From: Nitrospinaceae bacterium
Lineage (GTDB): Bacteria; Nitrospinota; Nitrospinia; Nitrospinales; Nitrospinaceae
Assembly: GCA_024644405.1 (NCBI GenBank)
Contig: JAHELC010000009.1
Coordinates: 1 to 64,000, forward strand
Direction: 5' to 3'
DNA length: 64,000 nucleotides
In this document: positions 8,391 through 15,647 of the stretch, one piece after another
How the letters are laid out: each line of letters opens with the position of its first letter
How positions within the stretch are numbered: position 1 is the first letter of the stretch
Position numbers and translations under genes: made by a program
The notes under the pieces: model-generated
Told to the model about the DNA's origin: nothing
The model's database searches: none
The model's input: the letters and a program-made list of their open reading frames with translations, nothing else

Positions 8391-9227
8391 TTAAAAGAAC
8401 ATTCGAACCGTGTCGTCCACCTGCACGGTAATCTCATCTTTAAGCGCATTAATTTCCTGATCGGATAATGGAATCATCTCGGAAATTCTCAAATCCAATT
8501 CAGGCACTCCCGGTTCCCCGCTGTTTCCGATTTTCATTTCATAAACCAACGCATCCGCCCTTGCAAGGATACAGGTTTCCTCCAGAAAATCTCCAGCATT
8601 CGAGGGCTGGTGATGATATCTCACCATTTCCACCAATCTGTCGGGCAGTTTCCATTCCGTCAACAGCAAAGCCCCGACTTCCGCATGGTCGTAGCCCAGC
8701 ACTTCTTTTTCTACCTTGAATAGACTTTCGCCGCTTTCCTTGCAACGAAGCAGGATTTTCTTGGCCTCTTCCGGGGATTCCTTGAAAAGTATCAAACTTC
8801 CAATATCGTGGAGCATTCCTCCCAAATACATTTTTTCAGCTTCCACACCCGGCATATGCCCGGCTATTTTACGAGCGGCAATACCACAGCCGATGCTGTG
8901 CATCCAGAACGTCTCCATATTAATCAGGTCACGTGGAATACCCTGAAACTTGCTGGTCACAATGGCGGCCAGCGCCAGATCGGTTAATTGCTCGGTTCCG
9001 ACAATATTCAGGGCGTGGGTTAGCGTATCCACCTTTTCATCGAACCCGTAAAAGGCGCTATTGACAATTTTCAGAAGCCGCACACTCATTGCCGGATCAG
9101 TCTTGATAACCGCCGCCAAATCCTCAAAATTGGTTTCGGGATCATCCAGTTTTTCTCGAAGTTGGTAGTACAATATGGGCGGAGACGCCGCCCAGGATTC
9201 CACCAAGTCGTTAATTTTTATCGCCAT
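8391..9227 (-). CDS. HDOD domain signalling protein
   Basis: A 278-residue cytoplasmic protein made almost entirely of one HDOD domain, a relative of HD phosphohydrolases that generally lacks full catalytic residues and acts in regulation. Characteristic segments are DPAMSVRLLKIVNSAFYGF, GGMLHDIGSLILF and YDHAEVGALLLTEWKLPDRLVEMVRYHH. AGGAT before ATG 9227 gives a reasonable ribosome-binding site. It leads a three-gene run with hspQ and a small membrane protein. HDOD proteins are common in bacteria rich in c-di-GMP signalling. Confidence 0.9.
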   Translation of the reverse strand: MAIKINDLVESWAASPPILYYQLREKLDDPETNFEDLAAVIKTDPAMSVRLLKIVNSAFYGFDEKVDTLTHALNIVGTEQLTDLALAAIVTSKFQGIPRDLINMETFWMHSIGCGIAARKIAGHMPGVEAEKMYLGGMLHDIGSLILFKESPEEAKKILLRCKESGESLFKVEKEVLGYDHAEVGALLLTEWKLPDRLVEMVRYHHQPSNAGDFLEETCILARADALVYEMKIGNSGEPGVPELDLRISEMIPLSDQEINALKDEITVQVDDTVRMFF

Positions 9228-9255
9228 ATCTTTATCCTTTAGACTGCCTTTCCCC

Positions 9256-9277
9256 TTTAGTGTATATTTCCACTAAA
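9256..9277. repeat. short inverted repeat before the HDOD gene
   Basis: TTTAGTG (9256-9262) and its exact complement CACTAAA (9271-9277), separated by eight AT-rich bases. It lies about 30 bases upstream of the HDOD start and could be an operator or part of the leader. No family of regulator is recognised. Confidence 0.35.
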
Positions 9278-9390
9278 AGGCCATCTAATATTATAGTGTT
9301 GTTTTTCAATAATCCCATGAATTTTTTCGCCACTAAACTGCAGGGGATTTCGGCATATCACCTTATTCATTAAAGACGGACTGAACATCT

Positions 9391-9603
9391 ATGGACAAAC
9401 TGGAAGCGGTGCAAAGAATCCTGAGATTCAGCAATTCCATCCGGGAATGGTGCGAAAAAGAACATTCCATCTATTTTGACGATTTCGACAACGAAAATGT
9501 CAATAATTACGAACCGGAAGGTTATGGGAATTTAGCCGACGCCATTATTGAGGACGGCTTGGCGGAAAACATCATCGACGAAGAGGACGTAAATTCACTA
9601 TAA
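9391..9603 (+). CDS. small acidic protein, unknown
   Basis: A 70-residue, strongly acidic cytoplasmic protein with no membrane segment or cysteine motif apart from one Cys. It starts MDKLEAVQRILRFSN and has an acidic middle (YFDDFDNENVNN) and acidic C-terminus (IIDEEDVNSL). No family is recognised. It stands alone between the divergent HDOD operon and the lemA cassette. Coding is supported by an open frame not shadowing any other gene, though no strong Shine-Dalgarno site is seen. Confidence 0.55.
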   Translation: MDKLEAVQRILRFSNSIREWCEKEHSIYFDDFDNENVNNYEPEGYGNLADAIIEDGLAENIIDEEDVNSL

Positions 9604-9823
9604 CTTCCCGAAAATTCTTTTCCCACCGGGAAGGCACCTCTGCAGGCAAGCGACATGACTCATCGAGACAACCCCTATAAAAGCTTTGATTATTCATCGC
9701 AGTTACCTTAACCTTGGTAATATAATCAGATGATACAATCATTCTTAAATCTATAGAACATTGCAAACATAATTCCAAACGGGAAAGGGTTTTACCCAAC
9801 CTCATTGACGGAAGGAACAAAGG

Positions 9824-10408
9824 ATGAGCACAGGAATCTTAATCTTTTTGGGAATTTTCCTCTTCGGGGCACTGGCCATCATCGGCTACTTCGTAACGAT
9901 CTACAACGGCCTGATCTCCCTGAAGGAAAACATCAAAAAATCGTGGTCCAACATCGACGTCATCCTCAAACAGCGTCACGATGAACTTCCCAAGCTGATT
10001 TCCGTCTGTGAAAGTTATGCGGAGTTTGAAAAAGGCGTTCTGGACCGTCTCATGAAAGCCCGCGAAAAATACTTCAAGGCGAAGGGTGTTGCCAAAAAAT
10101 CGGAAGCCAGCAACGAAGTGACTGCGGCTCTGCAAGGCATATTCGCCCTGGCAGAAAATTACCCCGACCTGAAAACCAACAAGAACTTTATGCAACTGCA
10201 GGAACGCATCTCCCATCTGGAAGAAACCCTGGCGGACCGGCGGGAATTCTACAACGACAGCGTCAACAACTACAACATCCGTATCAAACAAATCCCGGAC
10301 GTTCTCGTTGCGGGCATGCTCAATTATCAGGACGAGGAAATGTTCAAAGTCAGCCAAAAAGAACGCGAGGATGTCAAAATCAACATCAAGATTCCCAAGT
10401 TCACTTGA
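9824..10408 (+). CDS. lemA: LemA family membrane-anchored protein
   Basis: A 194-residue protein with one N-terminal membrane helix (residues about 3-25) followed by a long helical LemA domain. Family signs are the LKENIKKSWSNIDVILKQRHDELPKLI segment, YPDLKTNKNFMQLQ, and the later RREFYNDSVNNYN. The molecular function of LemA is not settled; it is thought to be a membrane-associated helical bundle exposed outside the cytoplasm. AAAGG directly before ATG 9824 and GGAAGG further up serve for initiation. It is followed by two GIDE-like genes in the same direction, an association that recurs in prokaryotes. Confidence 0.95.
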   Translation: MSTGILIFLGIFLFGALAIIGYFVTIYNGLISLKENIKKSWSNIDVILKQRHDELPKLISVCESYAEFEKGVLDRLMKAREKYFKAKGVAKKSEASNEVTAALQGIFALAENYPDLKTNKNFMQLQERISHLEETLADRREFYNDSVNNYNIRIKQIPDVLVAGMLNYQDEEMFKVSQKEREDVKINIKIPKFT

Positions 10409-10446
10409 GTTGTTTTGCATAGGCTATAACAGATCCAGCAGTAACC

Positions 10447-11472
10447 ATGAGTGGAATCCATATAGAAGGCAGTGAACCGATCATAGCCCTGGCAGGTCTG
10501 GGCCTCGGCATTTACTTTTTCTTCGCTGGCTTCAGGGAACTCAAATCCAAGCGCATCCTCCAGAATATTCCCACCTCTAAAATAAACACCGGCGCTGTCG
10601 GGACCAACGTCGAGGTCACCGGCCGGATCGTTTGCGAAAAAGATCAAATTGTTCATGCCCCGATCAGCGGACGACCCTGTGCCTTTTACTCCATAGAAAT
10701 TCAACGCTGGGAACGGAACCGCAGTAACCGCGGTAGCTCGCTGGGGGGCCACAATTCCCGAACCGGGTTCAACAGAGGGCGTTGGGTCACGGTCGAAAGT
10801 TTTCATTCGGGAAAAGGGTTTTTTATCGATGACAGCAGTGGCGCCAATGCCATGGTATTGGTCAATGGTGCAATCATCAAAAGAAAAGGCGGCACCCAGG
10901 ACTTCGAGACACAGTCCAACAAATTCGACCAGATGCCCGCAGGATTGCGACAAGCTCTTGAGACCAACCAAAAAAAATTGAGAAAATTCAAACTGAAAAA
11001 CTCCTCATGGCTTTTTTCAAACCGGTTCCGGTTCCGGGAATGGTATTTCCCGGTGGGTGAAACAATCTTCGTTCTCGGCCACGCGGAGTCCGGACTGCGG
11101 GCTCCCAAACGCAATAAGCTGAAGTTCAAAACGTTTCTTAAAGCCAAAAAGGCCATTCAGGAAAACGACAAACTGAAAGCGCGTTTCGATACCAATCAGG
11201 ACGGCAAGCTGGACGAGGCGGAGCTGGAACGGGGCGCCAAAATACTGGCACAGCGACTGGAATCAAAACACAACCCGAAGAAGCTGGAAGATCTTGCCGC
11301 AAAAACCAAGATGGTGTTCAAACAAAAAAAACCCAATCCGTTTTACATCAGCAATATGTCGGAAAAGGAATTGATCAAGGACCTGGCAACCTGGTCGACC
11401 TTGAAAATCTGGGGAGGGCCCGTTTTAAGCACCGGGTGTGCGGCCTACCTGTTCATCGTGTTGTTCCCCTAA
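10447..11472 (+). CDS. GIDE/MULAN-like membrane protein with one EF-hand, copy 1
   Basis: A 341-residue protein with a membrane helix at about 9-28 and another at the C-terminus (about 322-340). Between them is a domain resembling the part of the mitochondrial E3 ligase MULAN/GIDE that lies between its membrane helices, with the family-like NIPTSKINTGAVG and a later APISGRPCAFYSIEIQRW. No RING finger is present, so ligase activity is not implied. Residues 248-259 form a perfect EF-hand loop (DTNQDGKLDEAE), flanked by helices, so calcium binding is likely. It follows lemA by 38 bases and precedes a paralogue. The role is unknown. Confidence 0.8.
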   Translation: MSGIHIEGSEPIIALAGLGLGIYFFFAGFRELKSKRILQNIPTSKINTGAVGTNVEVTGRIVCEKDQIVHAPISGRPCAFYSIEIQRWERNRSNRGSSLGGHNSRTGFNRGRWVTVESFHSGKGFFIDDSSGANAMVLVNGAIIKRKGGTQDFETQSNKFDQMPAGLRQALETNQKKLRKFKLKNSSWLFSNRFRFREWYFPVGETIFVLGHAESGLRAPKRNKLKFKTFLKAKKAIQENDKLKARFDTNQDGKLDEAELERGAKILAQRLESKHNPKKLEDLAAKTKMVFKQKKPNPFYISNMSEKELIKDLATWSTLKIWGGPVLSTGCAAYLFIVLFP

Positions 11473-11485
11473 ACCAGAACCTCTT

Positions 11486-12463
11486 ATGCCAATGTCTTCA
11501 AACAATGACGGCGATCTGATTATGGGGGCTGCGATCGGCGCGGTCATGGGCATCGTCTGGTTTTTTAAAGGCTTCCATGAACTCAAAATCAAGCGCACCA
11601 TCCAGAACATTCCCACCTCCAAGATCAATACCGGCGCTGTGGGAACGGATGTCGAGATCAAGGGTAACATCATTGCTGAAAAAGAAAGGCTGGTCACCGC
11701 CCCGATCTCCGGACAACAGTGCGCCATCTACCACATGGAAATCCAGGTCGAGCGGCGCCGGAAAAACAGCACTTACTGGGTGACTATCGACCGATATTAT
11801 TCGCACGAAGGGTTTTATGTCGACGACCAAAGCGGAGCCACCGCTCTAGTCCTGGCGGAGGGAGCCCGGGTCAACCGTAAAGGCAAAACCAATAATACCT
11901 ATTTCAGCTCCAGCGATCTGGATGAATTGCCGGACTTGTTGCGGAAATCCCTCACGAAAAACCAACACAAGCTGAAAAAATTCAAATTCAAAAAAACCTC
12001 CTGGTTATTCTCAGAAAAATACCGGGTTTTGGAATGGTATTTTTTGCCCGACGAAGAGGTCTATGTCCTGGGTCACGCCGTATCCGGGTTGCGTTTTGAA
12101 AAAATCAAAAAGCCCCGGCTCAAGCACTTCCTGCAAGCCAAAAAGGAAATTCAGGGAGACAAGAAACTGACAGCCCGGTACGATGCCAACGCGGACGGCA
12201 CCCTGGATCACAATGAATTGGAACGAGGCGCTCAGATTCTGGCGCAGAGGTTTTCGGATCAATACAGCAAGGAGAAACTGGAAGCGCTCATCCCAAAAAC
12301 CAAACTGATTTTTAAAAAAAAGAAACCTCACCCCTTTGTCATCAGCAACCGTCCGGAGCAAGAACTGGTCAGCCACATGGGAACGTGGTCGGTCGTCAAA
12401 ATCTGGGGCGGACCCATCCTGACCGTGGCCTGCGTATTTTATCTATACACCCTCTTCAGCTGA
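11486..12463 (+). CDS. GIDE/MULAN-like membrane protein with one EF-hand, copy 2
   Basis: A 325-residue paralogue of the preceding gene with the same plan. It has an N-terminal helix (about 12-30), the NIPTSKINTGAVG segment, APISGQQCAIYHMEIQ, then TSWLFSEKYRVLEWYF, a perfect EF-hand loop at 233-244 (DANADGTLDHNE), and a C-terminal helix after TWSVVKIWGGP. The glycine/arginine-rich insertion of copy 1 after the ISG motif is absent. I start it at ATG 11486, 13 bases after the previous stop, because the open frame upstream lies inside copy 1; ATG 11492 is an alternative. The 3' end nearly touches the convergent symporter gene. Confidence 0.8.
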   Translation: MPMSSNNDGDLIMGAAIGAVMGIVWFFKGFHELKIKRTIQNIPTSKINTGAVGTDVEIKGNIIAEKERLVTAPISGQQCAIYHMEIQVERRRKNSTYWVTIDRYYSHEGFYVDDQSGATALVLAEGARVNRKGKTNNTYFSSSDLDELPDLLRKSLTKNQHKLKKFKFKKTSWLFSEKYRVLEWYFLPDEEVYVLGHAVSGLRFEKIKKPRLKHFLQAKKEIQGDKKLTARYDANADGTLDHNELERGAQILAQRFSDQYSKEKLEALIPKTKLIFKKKKPHPFVISNRPEQELVSHMGTWSVVKIWGGPILTVACVFYLYTLFS

Positions 12464-12467
12464 AACC

Positions 12468-13703
12468 CTACACTTCCGTTGTTTTAGGACGCAGTTCCTC
12501 CCCTTCACTGCGGGCGATGATCACCGCGCCCACCGAGTCACTGAAAATATTGACCAGCCCCCGGTACATATCCAGCGGCCGGTCCACCGCCAGCATCGTC
12601 CCAACGATGATGCCCACCATATCTCCTTGAATCCCCACGGCTTCCAGTACAATAAAAATCATCACCAACCCGGAAGACGGCACGGCGGCAGCTCCGATGG
12701 AAGCCAACAGCGCGGTCAACACCACCAGAAACTGCTGCTCCAGTCCCAGGGGAATACCCATCACCTGGGCGATAAACAGCACCCCGACACATTCAAACAA
12801 CGCCGTGCCGTCCATATTGATCGTGGCGCCGAGCGGTAAAACAAAACCGGCCACCTTGTTGGGTACGCCGATTTTATCCTCGACGCATTCCATCGTCACC
12901 GGCAGCGTCGCCAGGGAAGAACTGGTGGCGAATACCGTGGCCAGAGCGCTCGCCATGTGGCGGAATTGATCCAGTGGATTTTTTCTCAGAAACAGGTAAT
13001 AAATCAAGGGCAGGACAATCAGAAAATGAATCGACAATCCAACAGCAATGGTCACCATATAAAGACCCACCGCATTATAAAATCCAGCCCCCAAATTCTG
13101 ATTCAGCAAGCGGACAATCAATCCGAAGACCCCAATCGGTGCGAAACAAATGATGACATGCACCACCCGCATCACCACTTCAAACGCCGCTTCAATGGGG
13201 GGAAGGATTTTTTCTTTGATACTTTCTGAAACCTGTGTGATGCCGAACCCGAGGACGACGGAAAAAAAGATTAAGCCCAGTATATCTCCCTCCGCAGCGG
13301 CTTCGAAAGGATTGACCGGAATCATGCGAATCAGGATATCCAGCGGAGAGTCCGGTTTGTGCAGCTGGTCTGGAGAGAAGGAGAGATCCGACGGCAGATC
13401 GGCCACCTTGCCGGGTTGAATGAGGTTCACCAGAATCAACCCCAGTACAATCGCGAGCAAACTGGTGCCCAGATAATACGCGAGGGTTTTAATCCCCAGC
13501 CGCCCCAGCTTTTTGGAGTCACCCACCCCCGCGACCCCGGTAACGATGGAAAGAACGACCAGCGGAACAATGACCATCTTCAAGAGACGGATGAAGACAA
13601 TACCCAACGGTTCGACGATGCGGGACGACTCTCCCATCACCAGATGAAACAGCCATGCCAGCGCCATCGCGATGAGAATCTGCCAATGAAGTTTGAGTTT
13701 CAT
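12468..13703 (-). CDS. dicarboxylate/amino acid:cation symporter (DAACS family)
   Basis: Inner-membrane secondary transporter that moves glutamate, aspartate or C4-dicarboxylates with Na+ or H+. The 411-residue length matches GltP/GltT/DctA. Recognisable parts are the early VPLVVLSIVTGVAG, the serine-rich ATVFATSSSLATLP of the first re-entrant loop, GATINMDGTALFECVGVLFIAQ in TM7, and AAVPSSGLVMI of the second re-entrant loop. The substrate cannot be told apart from sequence alone. It is convergent with the GIDE copy 2 gene with four bases between, and lies 30 bases downstream of lgt. Confidence 0.93.
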   Translation of the reverse strand: MKLKLHWQILIAMALAWLFHLVMGESSRIVEPLGIVFIRLLKMVIVPLVVLSIVTGVAGVGDSKKLGRLGIKTLAYYLGTSLLAIVLGLILVNLIQPGKVADLPSDLSFSPDQLHKPDSPLDILIRMIPVNPFEAAAEGDILGLIFFSVVLGFGITQVSESIKEKILPPIEAAFEVVMRVVHVIICFAPIGVFGLIVRLLNQNLGAGFYNAVGLYMVTIAVGLSIHFLIVLPLIYYLFLRKNPLDQFRHMASALATVFATSSSLATLPVTMECVEDKIGVPNKVAGFVLPLGATINMDGTALFECVGVLFIAQVMGIPLGLEQQFLVVLTALLASIGAAAVPSSGLVMIFIVLEAVGIQGDMVGIIVGTMLAVDRPLDMYRGLVNIFSDSVGAVIIARSEGEELRPKTTEV

Positions 13704-13733
13704 TTCAGAATTCCCGGAAAGAGAGGGGAAATA

Positions 13734-14504
13734 TCAGGCGTGCTTTTGAGAGCGGAGCCGGGTCAGCATATAAATTGAAAATCCCAGCACGAAAATCCCA
13801 ATGAACTGGGATGTGGAAAGCGCGTCCGGCACGGCATATCCCCGGTCATCTCCACGGTAAAACTCAATGATGAACCGGCCGATGGAATATAGAATGCCAT
13901 ATACCCAGAAGACCTGTCCGTCAAATGTTTTGCGCTTGCGCAACCAGACCAGAATTCCAAAAATAATGAGCGCGTTGATCGAAAGATAAATCTGAGTGGG
14001 GTGTAAAGCGATATTAAGAGGCGCGAGAGATTTCGGATCCGTGAACGTGATCCCCCACGGTGCATCGGTACGAATTCCGTAACAGCAACCTGCAAAAAAA
14101 CATCCCCAACGGCCGACCGCCTGGCCGACGGCCAGGCAGGGTGCCAGAATATCAGCGACCTGCCAGATGGGAAGCGCGTGTTTGCGCATGTAATACCAGG
14201 CCATCGCCACCGCACCGATCAACCCGCCATAAAAAACCAGCCCCCCTTTCCAGAATTTCAGGACTTCAAGTGGATTGGCAACAAAGTATCGGTACTCCAC
14301 GATAATATAAAGAGTGCGGCCACCCACCAAAGCGGCGATGGCGATGTAAAAACACAGGTCCAGAATCTGCTGCGGGTCCAGCCCATCCTGTTTCGCCCAA
14401 CGGGCCGCCAGCAGGATTCCGGCAAAAAAACCGGTCGCCACCAGTAGGCCATAGGTAAAAATCTTGAGATTTAAAAAACCGAACTCAATCAGGATAGGAT
14501 GCAT
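13734..14504 (-). CDS. lgt: prolipoprotein diacylglyceryl transferase
   Basis: Transfers diacylglycerol from phosphatidylglycerol to the lipobox cysteine, the first step of lipoprotein maturation in the inner membrane. The 256-residue polytopic protein has the family signature region GRWGCFFAGCCYG, the HPTQIYLSINALIIF segment and the late RFIIEFYRGDDRG. The two cysteines in place of the asparagine/glutamate of the E. coli signature are a common subtype. ATG 14504 is chosen over TTG 14510. Two lspA genes, for the next maturation step, lie just upstream on the same strand. Confidence 0.95.
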   Translation of the reverse strand: MHPILIEFGFLNLKIFTYGLLVATGFFAGILLAARWAKQDGLDPQQILDLCFYIAIAALVGGRTLYIIVEYRYFVANPLEVLKFWKGGLVFYGGLIGAVAMAWYYMRKHALPIWQVADILAPCLAVGQAVGRWGCFFAGCCYGIRTDAPWGITFTDPKSLAPLNIALHPTQIYLSINALIIFGILVWLRKRKTFDGQVFWVYGILYSIGRFIIEFYRGDDRGYAVPDALSTSQFIGIFVLGFSIYMLTRLRSQKHA

Positions 14505-14557
14505 GGTCAACTTTTAAAAAAGGGAGACTCCAAATAGATTCCGTAGGGGGATCGAAT

Positions 14558-15067
14558 TCATGCCATATCAGGAGTTTTGGGTGGCTGGGAAAAACGCTCG
14601 TTCTTGAATAGATCAATAAACATCATACCGACACCCAGGGTGATACAAGAGTCCGCCACGTTGAACGTAGGAAAGTGATGCCCCTGTATAAAAAAATCCA
14701 GCCAATCGACGACTTCCCTGTACGCTATTCGGTCGATAAAATTCCCAATCGCACCGCTGAAAATCAATATCAATCCCCAGTGTATCAGCTTTCGGTTCCC
14801 GGGAGCCTGATGAAAAAAAAACAGAATGGCGGCAATGGCAATAATCGAAAAGCCGATCAGAAACCAAGCCATCAAATCCGAATTATACTCCGCAAACAAA
14901 CTGAAGGCCACCCCGGTATTGCGTACGTGCGTCAACGCAAAAAGTTTGTCGATGACGAGAAAGGAATGATTTTTGGGAATGTGGGTAATGATCCAAAATT
15001 TGGTGTACTGATCCAAAAAGATCAGAAAATTGGAAACCAGAAAGAGAAGAAGATATTTATTTTTCAA
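14558..15067 (-). CDS. lspA: lipoprotein signal peptidase, copy 1 (downstream)
   Basis: Aspartyl protease of the inner membrane that removes the signal peptide from diacylated prolipoproteins. The 169-residue protein has four membrane helices, the family motifs LDQYTK and VRNTGVAF, and both catalytic aspartates: D112 in GNFIDR and D139 in FNVADS. The start is TTG 15067, aligned with the start of the neighbouring paralogue; no ATG fits in frame. It is followed by lgt after 53 bases. It is about 60% identical to the other copy by ungapped hand alignment. Confidence 0.94.
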   Translation of the reverse strand: MKNKYLLLFLVSNFLIFLDQYTKFWIITHIPKNHSFLVIDKLFALTHVRNTGVAFSLFAEYNSDLMAWFLIGFSIIAIAAILFFFHQAPGNRKLIHWGLILIFSGAIGNFIDRIAYREVVDWLDFFIQGHHFPTFNVADSCITLGVGMMFIDLFKNERFSQPPKTPDMA

Positions 15068-15131
15068 AGTCCGATACTTGTTCAGTGTTAAAACATGAAG
15101 CCAAAATGGATCTCAAGAATCCCAATTACGC

Positions 15132-15641
15132 TTAGACAACATCAGAAGAGTCTCCGGATCGAGGGATTTTTCCGATGCGGATGAGATCCATAAACATCAA
15201 CAGGACTCCAATGGTAATACAGGAGTCGGCAATATTGAATGCAGGCCAATGATAACTTCCATAAAAAAAATCAAGAAAATCGATCACTTCCTGGTACAGG
15301 ACCCGGTCGATCAGGTTCCCAATCGCTCCACTGAAAATCAGAATCAACGCAACACGAACTATTTTATTTTCTTGCGGCGTCTGATGAAAAAAAATCAGAA
15401 TAGCAACAATGGCAATGACCGAAAAACCGATGAACAAATAGGTCTTGAGCTCAGACGGCCCTTCTGCAAATAAACCGAACGCCACCCCGGGATTGCGAAT
15501 ATGGGTGATCGCAAAAAAATTATCTATTACCATTATATAACGATGTTTCGGAATATGGGCATTAACCCACATTTTGGTGTATTGATCCAGAATGATCAGA
15601 ACATTGGAAGCCAGGAATAAGTGAAGATACCGGTTGCTCAC
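15132..15641 (-). CDS. lspA: lipoprotein signal peptidase, copy 2 (upstream)
   Basis: Second, full-length signal peptidase II with the same 169-residue length. The catalytic aspartates are again at 112 (GNLIDR) and 139 (FNIADS), and the VRNxGVAF-like motif reads IRNPGVAF. The start is GTG 15641, six bases after the ileS stop, so the gene is probably read through from ileS, the same ileS-lspA order as in many Gram-negative bacteria. This makes it the likely ancestral copy, with copy 1 arising by tandem duplication. Both look catalytically intact, so they may split substrates or expression conditions. Confidence 0.94.
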   Translation of the reverse strand: MSNRYLHLFLASNVLIILDQYTKMWVNAHIPKHRYIMVIDNFFAITHIRNPGVAFGLFAEGPSELKTYLFIGFSVIAIVAILIFFHQTPQENKIVRVALILIFSGAIGNLIDRVLYQEVIDFLDFFYGSYHWPAFNIADSCITIGVLLMFMDLIRIGKIPRSGDSSDVV

Positions 15642-15647
15642 GGATAT

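Noticed and set aside
11438-11485. Longer frame of the second GIDE-like gene beginning at 11438
   Set aside because: The first 16 codons overlap the 3' end of copy 1 and do not resemble the family. ATG 11486 gives the expected membrane-helix N-terminus.
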